Source of the DNA: Parvibaculum sp.
Lineage (GTDB): Bacteria > Pseudomonadota > Alphaproteobacteria > Parvibaculales > Parvibaculaceae
Direction: 5' to 3'
NCBI GenBank assembly: GCA_030645235.1
Contig: JAUSMV010000005.1
Coordinates: 248,001-312,000, forward strand
DNA: 64,000 nt
Below are positions 19,170 to 29,473 of this stretch, one piece after another; the stretch's first letter is position 1; every line of letters begins with the position of its first letter. The notes below the pieces were generated by a model. That model saw nothing but the letters and a program-made list of their open reading frames with translations. It was not told the origin of the DNA and searched no databases. Position numbers and translations under genes: made by a program.

Positions 19170-20111
19170 ATGGCCGACGCTCCTATCATCTATAAGAAAG
19201 TCAAAAAGGCCGCCCATGTGCATCATGGCGGCGCATGGAAGATTGCTTATGCCGACTTCGTGACCGCGATGATGGCGTTCTTTCTGCTCATGTGGCTCAT
19301 CAGCATGACCACGCCGGAACAAAAGCAAGGCCTTGCCGACTATTTCGCGCCTGCCAGCGCCAGCCGCTCGACCAGCGGCTCCGGCGGCGTGCTCGGCGGC
19401 ACGGCATTCGACACGGAAGGCGCACGCATGGCGGGCTCTGCGCCGCGCGTCGTCATGACGATCTCAACGCCCGCTGCGCCCAAGAGTCCCGAAACAAACA
19501 ATCAGAAAACCGCAAGCGCATCCGACGGCTCACGCGAGTCAACTGCCGAGCAAGCAGCGGCTGAAGGTCAAATCGGCAAGAATACATCAACCATTGAGAC
19601 AAACTCCGTCGAAGAGCAAAATTTCCGCAGCGCCGCACAAAGCCTGCGTCAGGCCATGCAGGACAATCCTGAACTCGCTGAGTTATCGAAGAACGTCATC
19701 ATCGACGAAACACCGGAAGGCCTGCGCATCCAGATCATCGATCAGGATGGTCGCTCCATGTTCCCTTCGGGTCACGCCGAACCTTATGAGCGCACACGCA
19801 CACTGCTCGAAGCTGTCGGCAAAATCCTCCTACGTTTGCCCAACCGCATCAGCATTGCCGGCCATACAGATAGCGCGCCCTACCAGGGTTTACCTGGCTA
19901 TTCCAACTGGGAGCTCACCTCCGACCGCGCCAATGCAGCCCGCCGTGTGATCGCATCCGAAGGCCTGCCCAGCGACCGGATTTTTCAGGTCGTTGGCAAG
20001 GCAGACTCAGAACCTCTGTTCCCTGAGGACACACGCATGGCGGCCAACCGTCGCCTGACTGTTGTTCTGCTGCGAGAAGCCCCGCCAACTCCTCCAGACA
20101 TGAAACCCTGA
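19170..20111 (+). CDS. motB: Flagellar motor protein MotB
   Basis: MotB is the peptidoglycan-anchored half of the stator. Its single membrane helix carries the proton-binding Asp29 in IAYADFVTAMMAFFLLMWL, matching Asp32 of E. coli. A low-complexity linker of about 80 residues follows. The OmpA-like peptidoglycan-binding domain (about 195-300) contains ISIAGHTDSAPYQG and SNWELTSDRANAARRVI. At 313 residues it is full length. It lies 24 bases after motA in the same operon. Confidence 0.96.
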   Translation: MADAPIIYKKVKKAAHVHHGGAWKIAYADFVTAMMAFFLLMWLISMTTPEQKQGLADYFAPASASRSTSGSGGVLGGTAFDTEGARMAGSAPRVVMTISTPAAPKSPETNNQKTASASDGSRESTAEQAAAEGQIGKNTSTIETNSVEEQNFRSAAQSLRQAMQDNPELAELSKNVIIDETPEGLRIQIIDQDGRSMFPSGHAEPYERTRTLLEAVGKILLRLPNRISIAGHTDSAPYQGLPGYSNWELTSDRANAARRVIASEGLPSDRIFQVVGKADSEPLFPEDTRMAANRRLTVVLLREAPPTPPDMKP

Positions 20112-20192
20112 TATTACGGAGCAGACTTGTCGTTTCCCATCCTGCTTCCTATGTTTGACAGGTTGTAGGATGGATTGGGAGCCTCTGGGCCT

Positions 20193-20687
20193 ATGAGTGA
20201 GCAAAACAATGCCGTCAGTCGTGCCGACCGCGAGGCTGGCCGCTCAAGTGACTATGTCTGGCCAGAAGGTACATTCGACGGCATTATCTGGGCACGATCC
20301 CTCGCCTTCATCGCCGATATAATCATAATCGGCGTCATCTTATTGGCGATATCAATCGTGGTTGGCATCTTCGGTCTGCTGACATTTGGGCTGGCTTTGC
20401 CTCTGTTCTCGCTCATGCCGCTCATCCCCCTAGCTTATTTCACCATCACACTGGGGGGGCCGGACTCCGCAACGCCGGGCATGCGCTGGCAGGGCATTGA
20501 ACTACGCACATGGGATGGCTACCGCCCCGGTTATGTGCAGGCCGCCATTCAGACCATTCTATTTTATGTGGTTACATTCACAGTTTTTCTGCTCCTTGTT
20601 CCCTTTTTCAACTATCGTCGCCGCTGTTTGCACGACTACCTCTGCGGCACAGTGTTTATCCGCACTCCGGGCTTTCGTTCGCTCTGA
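20193..20687 (+). CDS. RDD-family membrane protein
   Basis: This 164-residue inner-membrane protein has the RDD domain: an Arg near the first helix (IWARSLAFIADIIIIGVI), hydrophobic segments at about 35-60, 65-90 and 115-140, and the PGMRWQGIELRTWDGYRP block. RDD proteins are mostly uncharacterised; some act in ion or Na+/H+ transport. A position before the N-end-rule transferase gene and parC is common in Hyphomicrobiales. The ATG at 20193 has GGGAG upstream. A short hairpin with a T7 tract ends the transcript just after the stop. Confidence 0.85.
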   Translation: MSEQNNAVSRADREAGRSSDYVWPEGTFDGIIWARSLAFIADIIIIGVILLAISIVVGIFGLLTFGLALPLFSLMPLIPLAYFTITLGGPDSATPGMRWQGIELRTWDGYRPGYVQAAIQTILFYVVTFTVFLLLVPFFNYRRRCLHDYLCGTVFIRTPGFRSL

Positions 20688-20700
20688 CGCGATCCGTTGC

Positions 20701-20720
20701 CGAGTTGCACTCGTTTTTTT
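20701..20720 (+). terminator. Rho-independent terminator after the RDD gene
   Basis: The stem CGAGT-TGC-ACTCG is followed directly by seven T residues, 13 bases after the RDD stop codon. The stem is short (5 base pairs) but the T tract is clean. It would separate the motAB-RDD side from the transferase gene that follows. Confidence 0.6.
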
Positions 20721-20782
20721 CCACCTAAAGCCCTATTGTAGCTCAGTCGGCCAGCCGCCGACGCTTGGAACAAGAGCGACCT

Positions 20783-21514
20783 GTGACAGAGCATTTCGGC
20801 AATAGGTTTCCACAATTTTACATCACGGCTCCCCAGCCGTGCCCCTATTTGCCGGGCCGTTTTGAGAAGAAGGTATTCACCCACCTGCTGAGTGAAAATG
20901 CCGTCACCCTCAATGACACACTAAGCCAGGCAGGTTTTCGCCGCAGCCAGAACATAGCCTATCGCCCCGCCTGTGACGGCTGCTCGGCCTGCGTCTCGGT
21001 ACGCATTCGCGTCAACGACTTCACTCCCAACAAGAGTTTCCGCCGCATCCTTGCGCGCAATGATGATCTGGTGAGCACCTCAAAACCGGCACGCGCAACG
21101 CAGGAACAATTCTCACTGCTGCGCTCTTATCTCGACACGCGCCACCCGCAAGGCGGCATGGCCGACATGACGCCGCTCGACTATGTGTCGATGATCGAAG
21201 ACACAACGGTCCGCAGCTCGCTTATCGAGTACCGCCTAATGAAAGATGAACCCTCGCCGCTCTATGCGATGGCGCTGACCGACCAGCTGCAGGACGGATT
21301 GTCGATGGTCTATAGTTTTTACAATCCGCAGGATGACAGCCGCAGCCTTGGTACATTCATGGTGCTCGACCATATCGCCCGCGCCCGCGTCCTGGGTTTA
21401 CCCTATGTCTATCTCGGTTATTGGGTCGCAGACTGCCGCAAGATGTCTTACAAGATGCGCTTCCGCCCATTGGAAGCCCTTGGACTTGACGGCTGGAACG
21501 CCGTAACCGATTGA
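20783..21514 (+). CDS. bpt: Aspartate/glutamate leucyltransferase (Bpt, N-end rule)
   Basis: This 243-residue enzyme transfers leucine from Leu-tRNA to proteins with N-terminal Asp or Glu, marking them for ClpS/ClpAP. It contains [17 protein letters not shown], the cysteine cluster [13 protein letters not shown] and the acyltransferase core [20 protein letters not shown]. These match the ATE family; prokaryotic members with Asp/Glu specificity are leucyltransferases, often labelled arginyltransferase. The GTG at 20783 gives the usual N-terminus and has an AAGAG site upstream; a TTG six codons earlier is less likely. Confidence 0.94.
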   Translation: MTEHFGNRFPQFYITAPQPCPYLPGRFEKKVFTHLLSENAVTLNDTLSQAGFRRSQNIAYRPACDGCSACVSVRIRVNDFTPNKSFRRILARNDDLVSTSKPARATQEQFSLLRSYLDTRHPQGGMADMTPLDYVSMIEDTTVRSSLIEYRLMKDEPSPLYAMALTDQLQDGLSMVYSFYNPQDDSRSLGTFMVLDHIARARVLGLPYVYLGYWVADCRKMSYKMRFRPLEALGLDGWNAVTD

Positions 21515-21546
21515 CAGCCGACAAAAAGAAAATTCAGGAGACGACC

Positions 21547-22026
21547 ATGGCCGACCCAACGCCGGTGAAAGACCTCGGCAAAAGCATGATGAACCAGGCT
21601 TTCGTGGTCACGGCCATGGTCCTATTGATTTTCTATTTCGTTTACACCGGCAAGGTTCAGCCTGACGAACCTGTGACGCTGGAAATATCAGCGACGCAGG
21701 GCACCACTACGCCCGGCAAGGACATTCCGGTCGCCGTCTCTGTCAAACTTTCCAACAATACCAAAGAAGGCATATCCCTGACCGTCCCGACACAATGCGA
21801 TACATTCAACTGGTTCCTGACCGGGCCGGACAAAGAATTTGTACAAGCAAAAGGCACTGAAGACGTCTGCCCCAAAACAGCAGTCTCAACATGGCTTGAA
21901 GGTGAAAAGGCCATGCAAGAAAACTTCATGTTGCAACTCGATCCCGCCCGCGTGCGTCCGGGCGAGTACAAATTGTTCATGCGCTATTGGGGCCATGAAA
22001 TGACGCAAGACATCACAATTAAATAA
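21547..22026 (+). CDS. Membrane-anchored BsuPI-like beta-sandwich protein
   Basis: This 159-residue protein has one N-terminal membrane helix (QAFVVTAMVLLIFYFVYTG, about residues 20-38) and a periplasmic domain. The pattern VAVSVKLSNNTKEGISL, a Cys-Asp-x-Phe strand, and a final RPGEYKLFMRYWG resembles the BsuPI proteinase-inhibitor fold (a beta-sandwich with an n-n-t motif). This is a fold-level resemblance judged by eye. Two cysteines could form a disulfide. AGGAG lies six bases upstream of the ATG. It follows bpt by 32 bases and ends 4 bases from convergent parC. Confidence 0.6.
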   Translation: MADPTPVKDLGKSMMNQAFVVTAMVLLIFYFVYTGKVQPDEPVTLEISATQGTTTPGKDIPVAVSVKLSNNTKEGISLTVPTQCDTFNWFLTGPDKEFVQAKGTEDVCPKTAVSTWLEGEKAMQENFMLQLDPARVRPGEYKLFMRYWGHEMTQDITIK

Positions 22027-22030
22027 TCGC

Positions 22031-24286
22031 TTACGCCGCGCCGAAGCCGCCGCCGAATTTGTAGCCTGACGGATAACCCTTAGGCGGCAAACGTCCCGCT
22101 TGCGCCCGCTCGCCGCGCCACTCTTTCAAATCGCTCTGTGAGAAATTGCGCGCCCGGTTAGAGCGGTCATAGACAATCAGACCTTCCTTGAGCGTGAAGC
22201 ACTTCACATCGCCCAACCCGCCATCCTTATACTTCTGGAGGCGAACGCCTTTGCCGCGCGTCATCTCGTTGACTTCTTTCAGCGGAAAGATAACGAGTTT
22301 ACGATTTTCACCAATGACGGCGACGTGATCGCCCTGCACCACAGTACAGGCTACTGCCTCGTCCGTACCTGTCACATTAAGCACCTGCTTGCCCGCTCGG
22401 CGCATGGCCACAACTTCGGCTTCCGGCACGATAAAGCCATTGCCTTCATGTGACGCCACAAGGAGTTTGCGGTCCGGCTGATGCACAAAAATCTGCACCA
22501 CGTCGCGGCCCTCCTCCATATCAATCAGAAGACGCACCGGCTCACCGTGGCCGCGTCCGCTGGGCAGCTTGTCACAAGGTAGCGTATAGAAACGCCCATC
22601 CGTTCCGAACAGGATCAGCTTATCCGTCGTCTCGGCATGGATGATAAAGCGATCCTTGTCACCTTCTTTGTACTTAATGTCCGCATCGGCTTCGAGATGA
22701 CCCTTCATCGAACGAATCCAACCCTTGGCCGAATAAACAATAGTAATCGGCTCGCGCTCGATCATCGCTTCGATCGGAACAAAATCGACTGACGGCGCAT
22801 CAGCGAATGTCGTACGGCGTTTGCCGAGCGGTGTGTTCTTGCCGAATTTCGTTTTGACGTCCTTGATCTCGTCCGAAACGCGCGACCACAGATCATCATC
22901 CGATTTGAGCAAAGCCTTCAGAGCCTTTTGCTCAGCGGTGAGGGCTTTGTGCTCACCACGAATTTCCATTTCTTCAAGCTTGCGCAAGCTGCGCAGACGC
23001 ATATTCAAAATGGCCTCGGCCTGATTATCCGTAAGCTTAAATATACGGATCAGATCTTTCTTCGGCTCATCTTCCTCGCGGATGATGCGGATCACCTCAT
23101 CGAGATTGAGATAGGCAACGAGATAGCCTTCGAGAACTTCGAGGCGCTTCGCAATCTTCTCAAGACGGAAATTCGAACGACGGACAAGCACATCTTTGCG
23201 ATGGTCAAGCCAGGCGCGCAAAACATCGCGCAGGCTCATCACCTGAGGTACTTGTCCCGCTGACAACACATTCATGTTGAGCGAAAAACGATTTTCGAGG
23301 TCCGACGTGCGGAAGATCGACTCCATCAGATGTTCAGCATCAACCGTCTTTGCCTTCGGCACGAGCACAAGACGAATATCCTCAGATGATTCATCGCGCA
23401 CGTCTTCAAGCAGTGGCAGCTTTTTCGCCATCAAAAGTTCGGCGAGCTTCTCGACAAGCTTCGACTTCTGCACCTGATAGGGAATTTCGGTAACAACGAT
23501 CTGCCAAAGCCCGCGTGGCAGTTCCTCAATCTCCCAGCGCGCGCGCACGCGAAAACCGCCGCGACCTGTCGCGTAGGCTTCGGCAATCGCTTCCTTGCTC
23601 TCAACGATAATGCCGCCGGTCGGGAAGTCCGGCCCTGGCACGATCCCTGTGAGCGTTGCGGCCGACGCATTGGGATGCTTGATGAGGTGGAGCGCCGCCT
23701 CGCAGAGCTCGGCTGCATTATGCGGCGGGATGCTGGTCGCCATGCCGACCGCGATGCCTGCCGATCCATTAGCGAGCAAATTGGGGAAGGCACCCGGCAA
23801 GACCAGTGGCTCTTCTTCGCTGCCATCATATGTTTCACGGAAGTCGACCGTGTCTTCATCAAGACCGTCGAGCAGCAAAGCGGCAACCTCAGTCAAGCGC
23901 GCTTCGGTGTAACGCATCGCAGCTGCATTATCGCCATCGACATTGCCGAAATTGCCCTGCCCGTCGATCATCGGATAGCGCACAGCAAAATCCTGCGCCA
24001 GACGCACGAGAGCGTCATAAACCGACTGGTCGCCATGCGGGTGATATTTGCCGATCACGTCGCCGACGACGCGGGCGCATTTTTTGAAACCCGAACCCGG
24101 ATCAAGCTTGAGCTGGCGCATGGCAAAGAGCACGCGGCGATGAACAGGCTTCAACCCGTCGCGCACATCCGGCAGCGCACGATGCATAATTGTTGAGAGC
24201 GCATAGGCGAGATAGCGCTCTTCCAGCGCCTCCCGCAAATTAATGTCTTGCGCTGGCCCTTCTGGGGGCATGATGACCTTGGCCAT
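22031..24286 (-). CDS. parC: DNA topoisomerase IV subunit A
   Basis: ParC cuts and rejoins DNA to separate replicated chromosomes, with ParE. The 751-residue protein begins with the GyrA/ParC core: [33 protein letters not shown], and the catalytic Tyr126 in [12 protein letters not shown]. The C-terminal beta-pinwheel region lacks a clear GyrA box (QRRGGKG), and the length is shorter than GyrA, which supports ParC. Its start lies 77 bases after recO. Confidence 0.96.
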   Translation of the reverse strand: MAKVIMPPEGPAQDINLREALEERYLAYALSTIMHRALPDVRDGLKPVHRRVLFAMRQLKLDPGSGFKKCARVVGDVIGKYHPHGDQSVYDALVRLAQDFAVRYPMIDGQGNFGNVDGDNAAAMRYTEARLTEVAALLLDGLDEDTVDFRETYDGSEEEPLVLPGAFPNLLANGSAGIAVGMATSIPPHNAAELCEAALHLIKHPNASAATLTGIVPGPDFPTGGIIVESKEAIAEAYATGRGGFRVRARWEIEELPRGLWQIVVTEIPYQVQKSKLVEKLAELLMAKKLPLLEDVRDESSEDIRLVLVPKAKTVDAEHLMESIFRTSDLENRFSLNMNVLSAGQVPQVMSLRDVLRAWLDHRKDVLVRRSNFRLEKIAKRLEVLEGYLVAYLNLDEVIRIIREEDEPKKDLIRIFKLTDNQAEAILNMRLRSLRKLEEMEIRGEHKALTAEQKALKALLKSDDDLWSRVSDEIKDVKTKFGKNTPLGKRRTTFADAPSVDFVPIEAMIEREPITIVYSAKGWIRSMKGHLEADADIKYKEGDKDRFIIHAETTDKLILFGTDGRFYTLPCDKLPSGRGHGEPVRLLIDMEEGRDVVQIFVHQPDRKLLVASHEGNGFIVPEAEVVAMRRAGKQVLNVTGTDEAVACTVVQGDHVAVIGENRKLVIFPLKEVNEMTRGKGVRLQKYKDGGLGDVKCFTLKEGLIVYDRSNRARNFSQSDLKEWRGERAQAGRLPPKGYPSGYKFGGGFGAA

Positions 24287-24362
24287 GTCTCAACTTTCGG
24301 TAGGAAACTCAAGTCGTCGTTATAGCAACGATTCGAGGCAGGGTAACGTGATAGGAGGACAA

Positions 24363-25091
24363 TCAGGCAATTCGGGCGGCCAAACGCTGCATCAACCTGA
24401 TTCGCGCGTCCGGCAGATGCCGATCAAGCGGCGCATAAAAATGCCGCTCCAGAAAATGACCAGTGATTTTCAAACCTTCAGCAATATCATCGGGATCACC
24501 AATGCCTGCTTGCGACCCCACGAGAAATGGCGGCAGGCGAAACAGTCGGTCAGCATAAGGCGCGCCCGCTGTGCGGCTCACTGCCCCGCCACTACGTGGC
24601 GAGACATAGGCCAGATCATCACGCACACCCGTCGCCGCACATTGCGCAAGGTCGAGACCGAAGCCGAGTTCCTGCAACAACCCAAGTTCCCAACGCACGA
24701 AAATAGCCGGCCAAATATCAGCATCTTCCATCGTGTCGAGCAGGAAAGAGAAAGCTTCAAACAACCCTGCGTGGGTTTCGCGCTCCGGCAGAATGGCGGC
24801 GACCGAACAGGCCGCACTAAGACCCGTGAGCGCGAAGGCATCATCCATCAGCACACCGGCGCGAGGCTTCAGAAGCTCGACAGTGTATGCGCCGAGATGT
24901 TCGTTCAACCGCGCGCGCCAATGCGCCGTTACCGTGTTCCCAGGCTGGAGCATGCTGGCATAGCGACGCCCCGCACCTCCGCGCAAGAGGCCCATATGCC
25001 GTCCGTGATCGCGCGTGAAAAGTTCGACTATGGCACCGCTCTCGCCATAGCTGCGCGACGACAAAACGATGCCCTGGTCATGCCAATCCAT
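24363..25091 (-). CDS. recO: DNA repair protein RecO
   Basis: RecO helps load RecA onto SSB-coated single-stranded DNA in the RecFOR pathway. The 242-residue protein starts with the OB-fold DQGIVLSSRSYGESGAIVELF and continues with the helical domain containing AYVSPRSGGAVSR. Length is normal. It lies 78 bases downstream of era, in the conserved rnc-era-recO order of alphaproteobacteria. Confidence 0.95.
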   Translation of the reverse strand: MDWHDQGIVLSSRSYGESGAIVELFTRDHGRHMGLLRGGAGRRYASMLQPGNTVTAHWRARLNEHLGAYTVELLKPRAGVLMDDAFALTGLSAACSVAAILPERETHAGLFEAFSFLLDTMEDADIWPAIFVRWELGLLQELGFGLDLAQCAATGVRDDLAYVSPRSGGAVSRTAGAPYADRLFRLPPFLVGSQAGIGDPDDIAEGLKITGHFLERHFYAPLDRHLPDARIRLMQRLAARIA

Positions 25092-25169
25092 AAGCGACCA
25101 CGCTAATGCAGAATCTCAACATACGGCGATTATAGCTATATGTGAGGCACTTGCCTGCCAGATTTGATC

Positions 25170-26120
25170 TTAGTTCTTGGGAAAATCGAGACCCATTTCA
25201 CGATAACGCTCGCGGTCATCGCCCCAGTTTTCACGCACTTTGACGAACAGGAACAAATGCACCTTTGCGCCGAGCATTTCCTGCAGCTCTTCGCGCGCCA
25301 GCGTTCCCACCGTTTTAATAGTTTGCCCGCCCTCGCCCAACGCAATCTTACGCTGGCTCTCACGCTGCACAAAAATGATCTGCTGAATTCGAATAGAGCC
25401 GTCCTTCTTGGTCTCGTAGGACTCGGTCTCGACCGTTAGCGAATAAGGAATTTCATCATGGAGACGCAGAAATAATTTCTCGCGCGTCACTTCAGCAGCC
25501 AGCGAACGCAACGGCACGTCGGCTAACTGGTCTTCGGGATAATGCCACGGACCTTTGGGCATGAGACCCGCGATATGATGCTTGAGGTCTTCGACGCCGC
25601 TGCCGCTCTGGGCTGAAATCATAAACGTGTCAGAGAACAAATCCGTCTCGTTGAGTTCCGTCGCAAGCTTCAGCATCCGCTCGCGACCCTTCTCGTTCAG
25701 AACATCAACCTTGTTGAGCGCCAACACGGCCTTGCGTTTCGGGCCATCACCATAACCCTTGAGGCCATCAATAACGCGGGTGAAATCATCATCATGCCCG
25801 CGCTCGGCATCTATTAAAGCAATCACGGCATCGGCATCGCCCGCCCCGCCCCATGCGGCATCGACCATTGCTCGATCAAGACGGCGCTTGGGCTTAAAGA
25901 TACCCGGCGTATCCACGAACACAATCTGCGTCGCGCCATCAATCGCGATGCCGCGGATACGCGAACGCGTTGTCTGCACTTTATGCGTGACAATGGCAAT
26001 TTTCGCGCCGACAAAGCTGTTCAGTAGCGTCGATTTGCCAGCGTTGGGCGCGCCAATAATAGCGGCGAAGCCGGAGCGCGTTTCACCCGTCGGGGATTTC
26101 GGGTTTTCGGTATCAGTCAT
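25170..26120 (-). CDS. era: GTPase Era
   Basis: Era is an essential GTPase that helps 16S rRNA maturation and 30S assembly. The G domain shows G1 GAPNAGKST, G3 DTPG and G4 NKVD. The C-terminal KH RNA-binding domain includes IFVQRESQRKIALGEGG. The ATG at 26120 has a GGA six bases upstream; an ATG two codons earlier is possible. Either start lies inside the 3' end of rnc, so the two are translationally coupled. Confidence 0.96.
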   Translation of the reverse strand: MTDTENPKSPTGETRSGFAAIIGAPNAGKSTLLNSFVGAKIAIVTHKVQTTRSRIRGIAIDGATQIVFVDTPGIFKPKRRLDRAMVDAAWGGAGDADAVIALIDAERGHDDDFTRVIDGLKGYGDGPKRKAVLALNKVDVLNEKGRERMLKLATELNETDLFSDTFMISAQSGSGVEDLKHHIAGLMPKGPWHYPEDQLADVPLRSLAAEVTREKLFLRLHDEIPYSLTVETESYETKKDGSIRIQQIIFVQRESQRKIALGEGGQTIKTVGTLAREELQEMLGAKVHLFLFVKVRENWGDDRERYREMGLDFPKN

Positions 26121-26817
26121 TCTCATTCCAAACTTTTTCCCTGAGCAACATTGCCCGCGCTGCCGCTTGCTCGGCGATGCGCTTTGAACTGCCTGACCCG
26201 CTCAAGGGTTTCAGACCGCTTATTTCTACCTGCACCTCAAAACTCGGCGCATGATCCGGTCCACTGCGACCTGTCGCGTTATAAACCGGAATACCGCGCC
26301 CGCGCTTTTGCGACCACTCCTGCAGCGACGTCTTGGCATCAACGCGCTGCGTCGGCTCGGACAGAAAGCGCGCCCACTCGGTCTCAATAAACCGGCGCGC
26401 AGGCTCTAATCCGCCATCAAGATAAAGCGCTGCAATCACGGCTTCACAGGCATCAGCAAGAATTGCGGGTTTCTTGCGCCCGCCTGCTCTGTCTTCACCT
26501 GCACCCAAAACCAGAAACTCGCCAAGGCCAATCCGTTCAGCCACATCGGCGCAGGTCTCTTTGCGCACCAAGCCATTATAGCGCACAGCCAACTCGCCCT
26601 CGACGGCATCGGGAAAATCGCGCATCAGCCATTCGGCAACGACGAGACCCAATACGCGGTCGCCCATGAATTCAAGGCGCTCGTTGCTGAGATGGGTTTC
26701 GTTGCGTGCAATCGCACTCGAATGGCGCAGAGCGCGATGAAGCACGCTGTCATTGGCAAATCGGTGGCCAAGTCGCGCCTCAAGCGCTGCTACGGAACTT
26801 GCCGGGTTGGGGCTCAA
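26113..26817 (-). CDS. rnc: Ribonuclease III
   Basis: RNase III cleaves double-stranded RNA in rRNA and mRNA processing. The catalytic domain shows HSSAIARNETHLSNERLEFM with GDRVLGLVVAEWL, and a second acidic cluster ADACEAVIAALYLDGG. A double-stranded RNA-binding domain (KTSLQEWSQKRGRG to the end) follows. No ATG starts the frame. I place the start at the TTG at 26817, which overlaps the lepB stop as TTGA and gives 234 residues, a normal length. TTG codons at 26862 and 26826 are alternatives. Confidence 0.93.
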   Translation of the reverse strand: MSPNPASSVAALEARLGHRFANDSVLHRALRHSSAIARNETHLSNERLEFMGDRVLGLVVAEWLMRDFPDAVEGELAVRYNGLVRKETCADVAERIGLGEFLVLGAGEDRAGGRKKPAILADACEAVIAALYLDGGLEPARRFIETEWARFLSEPTQRVDAKTSLQEWSQKRGRGIPVYNATGRSGPDHAPSFEVQVEISGLKPLSGSGSSKRIAEQAAARAMLLREKVWNEND

Positions 26818-27572
26818 TCCACCCAACTCATCATGCGTTCCCAACGAATAGACGACGGCCAACGCCAGAACTGCCAGAAGGCAGCGCTACCATCCGTTGA
26901 GAAGAAAATCACTTCCGCTTTGCCCACCAGATTTTCAAAGGGCACATAGCCAACGGCGCTTGGCACGCGGCTATCGTTTGAATTGTCGCGATTGTCGCCC
27001 ATGAAGAAATAATGTGCCGGTGGCACGACATAAACACCCGTATTATCGGTCAGGCTTTCTTCGACCAGATCAAGCGTGTTGTAAGACACGCCATTGGCCA
27101 GCGTCTCTCGATATTGCGGAATACGCTGCACATTGCCGAACTCATCACGGCGTACAAAATCTTCAACACGAACACGCGGCACGGCAACGCCGTTGATGAA
27201 CAAGACGCCATGCTTCATCTGAATTTTATCGCCAGGCAAGCCAACGAGACGTTTTATGAAATCAGTACGGTTATCCGTCGGCACTTTGAACACGATAACA
27301 TCGCCGCGTGTAGGCTCGCGACCAATGATACGGCCATCGAACAGCGGCGGGCTAAACGGCAAAGAATGTTTGGAATAGCCGTAGCTATACTTGGCAACGA
27401 AAAGGTAGTCGCCGATCAGCAATGTCGGAATCATTGAGCCGGAGGGAATGTTGAAAGGCTGGAAGAAGAAGGCGCGGATCACCAATGCGATCAGCAGCGC
27501 ATAGCCGATCGTGCGGAAATTTTCCGTCCAGGCACTGTGGCGCACATTGTTCAGCTTTTCAGACATCGACAT
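26814..27572 (-). CDS. lepB: Signal peptidase I
   Basis: LepB removes signal peptides from exported proteins at the periplasmic face of the membrane. The 252-residue protein has one N-terminal membrane helix (TIGYALLIALVIRAFFF) and the Ser-Lys dyad: Ser46 in PSGSMIPTL and Lys107 in FIKRLVGLPGD. The box GDNRDNSNDSR is also present. AGGT lies just upstream of the ATG. It precedes rnc with a four-base overlap, the usual order. Confidence 0.96.
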   Translation of the reverse strand: MSMSEKLNNVRHSAWTENFRTIGYALLIALVIRAFFFQPFNIPSGSMIPTLLIGDYLFVAKYSYGYSKHSLPFSPPLFDGRIIGREPTRGDVIVFKVPTDNRTDFIKRLVGLPGDKIQMKHGVLFINGVAVPRVRVEDFVRRDEFGNVQRIPQYRETLANGVSYNTLDLVEESLTDNTGVYVVPPAHYFFMGDNRDNSNDSRVPSAVGYVPFENLVGKAEVIFFSTDGSAAFWQFWRWPSSIRWERMMSWVD

Positions 27573-27696
27573 CTTTTACCTACAGCTCCAATTCCAAGTC
27601 CGCCTAAAGGCAGCATCCGGCAGCAGCGGACCATACCATAACAACCTGCGCCGTCGCCCCCTTGGCATGGGGTCGCGCTTGGTCAAAATCGCTGCA

Positions 27697-28107
27697 TCAC
27701 CCCTTGTTAGCCACAGGTTCCGCCGAAATTATGACGAAAGCTTGAGCAAGCGGCCCGTCATCCGTGATTGTGAGGTGAATTATGGGCTCAAAACCGGCAG
27801 GCGTTATGGCCTGAAGCCGGGCCAGCGCGCCCCCCGTCAGCGCCATTGTAGGCTTGCCGCCACGCAGATTCACCACACCCATATCCCGCCAATAGACACC
27901 GCGCGACATACCGGTACCCAGCGCTTTGGCGCAGGCTTCCTTGGCCGCAAAACGCTTGGCATAGGATGCCGTACGATTTTTCCGCTTGTCAGATTTGTCC
28001 TGTTCAATCTCAGTAAAAATCCGATTGATAAACCGCTCACCAAACCGTTCGATCGATTTTTCAACGCGAGGAATGGTGATGATGTCATTGCCAATGCCGA
28101 TAATCAT
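27697..28107 (-). CDS. acpS: Holo-[acyl-carrier-protein] synthase
   Basis: AcpS attaches 4'-phosphopantetheine from CoA to acyl carrier protein. The 136-residue trimeric enzyme shows [16 protein letters not shown] with the metal-binding Asp, and the second motif [15 protein letters not shown] with the catalytic Glu and Lys. The start codon overlaps the stop of pdxJ (ATGA). lepB follows after 124 bases. Confidence 0.95.
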   Translation of the reverse strand: MIIGIGNDIITIPRVEKSIERFGERFINRIFTEIEQDKSDKRKNRTASYAKRFAAKEACAKALGTGMSRGVYWRDMGVVNLRGGKPTMALTGGALARLQAITPAGFEPIIHLTITDDGPLAQAFVIISAEPVANKG

Positions 28108-28859
28108 GCTTCCCTCTTCGGCGCGCGAGCCTGATCCATCAGATCGCGCATCCGCCGGATCGTTGCGGGCAACCCATCGAATATGGCTTCGCCAATCAGA
28201 AAATGACCAATGTTCAATTCGCGTATTTCGCGCAAGGCGGCAACCGGCGTCACATTATCAAAGGTCAATCCGTGACCGGCATGAACCTCCAGCCCCAGCG
28301 CAAAACCTTCACGCGCGCCATTGGCGAGACGCTGAAACTCAGCATCAATTTTGGCAGCGTCTTTGGCGTCACCCGCATGGGCATAAGCCCCCGTATGCAA
28401 TTCCACAACCGGCGCACCGAGCGACACTGCCGCTTTAAGTTGCACCCGGTCTGCATTGATGAAAAGCGAAACACGAATACCCGCATCGGCAAGACGTGAC
28501 ACAAAAGGTTTCAGATGATTATGCTGACCGGCGGCATCCAGCCCGCCTTCGGTCGTCACTTCCTCGCGCCGCTCCGGCACAATGCACACCGCATGCGGGC
28601 GATGACGCAAGGCAATCGCCAGCATCTCTTCCGTCGCCGCCATTTCAAGATTGAGCGGCAGCGACATCTCTCCCATCAGACGCTCAATGTCATGGTCGCG
28701 GATATGGCGGCGATCCTCACGCAGATGCGCAGTGATACCATCGGCACCGGCAGCAGCGGCCATTTCAGCAGCACGCACGGGATCGGGATGCTCCCCGCCG
28801 CGTGCGTTGCGAATGGTTGCCACGTGATCGATATTCACACCGAGACGCAAATTCACCAT
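28104..28859 (-). CDS. pdxJ: Pyridoxine 5'-phosphate synthase
   Basis: PdxJ condenses 3-amino-1-hydroxyacetone-1-phosphate with deoxyxylulose-5-phosphate to form pyridoxine phosphate, the last step of DXP-dependent vitamin B6 synthesis. The 251-residue TIM barrel has [29 protein letters not shown] and VELHTGAYA. The ATG at 28859 gives the standard N-terminus and has GGCGGGG upstream. It starts 13 bases after the DUF2062 gene and overlaps acpS by four bases. Confidence 0.96.
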   Translation of the reverse strand: MVNLRLGVNIDHVATIRNARGGEHPDPVRAAEMAAAAGADGITAHLREDRRHIRDHDIERLMGEMSLPLNLEMAATEEMLAIALRHRPHAVCIVPERREEVTTEGGLDAAGQHNHLKPFVSRLADAGIRVSLFINADRVQLKAAVSLGAPVVELHTGAYAHAGDAKDAAKIDAEFQRLANGAREGFALGLEVHAGHGLTFDNVTPVAALREIRELNIGHFLIGEAIFDGLPATIRRMRDLMDQARAPKREA

Positions 28860-28872
28860 GCGATCCCCGCCC

Positions 28873-29451
28873 TTACTCTTCTTCTGCGCCATCTGCTGCA
28901 CGCTGCGTCATCCGCACCAAAACAAGCTCTTCAAGCTTTTCACGCCGCCGTGCCTGATAAGCACTGACGGCACTTCTGGTGACCACATAGGTAATCAATG
29001 CCGCAACAATGCCGATCGGGATAGAGCCAATTGCCATTGGCACAATGAACGGCACAATCACGTCAAAGGCTTTGGAACTCATTAGCGTTGCCACGAGATC
29101 GACATCACTTGCCGGATGAGTGCCCGCGATCCAGTTGCCAAGGTCATAGCTCGCCCACCAGATCGGCGGATAGGTGATCGGGTTGCCGACATTTGTGCCA
29201 AGCACCGCCGCCACCAGATTGCTGCGGAACACCCATGCAAAAAGCATCGCACCAACAATGTGAAAACCGAGATAAGGCGAGCAGCCTAAAAATGCGCCAA
29301 TGGCCATACCCAGGGCAACTGAATGAGGCGTTCCTGTGAGCCGCCGCACGCGCCGCCAATAAAGCACGGAAACACGCTTCCAGCCCATGCGGGGCCAGAT
29401 CGATTCACGCAATTTTGTAAGTGGGCGAAGTTCGATCCTACGCTGAAACAC
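28873..29451 (-). CDS. DUF2062 domain membrane protein
   Basis: This 192-residue protein carries the DUF2062 pattern: [28 protein letters not shown] and the [15 protein letters not shown] block, with about three membrane helices (residues 45-65, 68-92, 130-155). The function is unknown. It lies between pyrE and pdxJ, an order often seen in Hyphomicrobiales, which suggests envelope or housekeeping linkage but proves nothing about activity. Confidence 0.88.
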   Translation of the reverse strand: MFQRRIELRPLTKLRESIWPRMGWKRVSVLYWRRVRRLTGTPHSVALGMAIGAFLGCSPYLGFHIVGAMLFAWVFRSNLVAAVLGTNVGNPITYPPIWWASYDLGNWIAGTHPASDVDLVATLMSSKAFDVIVPFIVPMAIGSIPIGIVAALITYVVTRSAVSAYQARRREKLEELVLVRMTQRAADGAEEE

Positions 29452-29473
29452 AATAGCTGCTTTCTATCAACAC

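Noticed and set aside
20741-20770. A stretch GTAGCTCAGTCGGCCAG that looks like the D-arm of a tRNA
   Set aside because: No acceptor, anticodon or T arm can be built around it; the T-loop sequence is missing.
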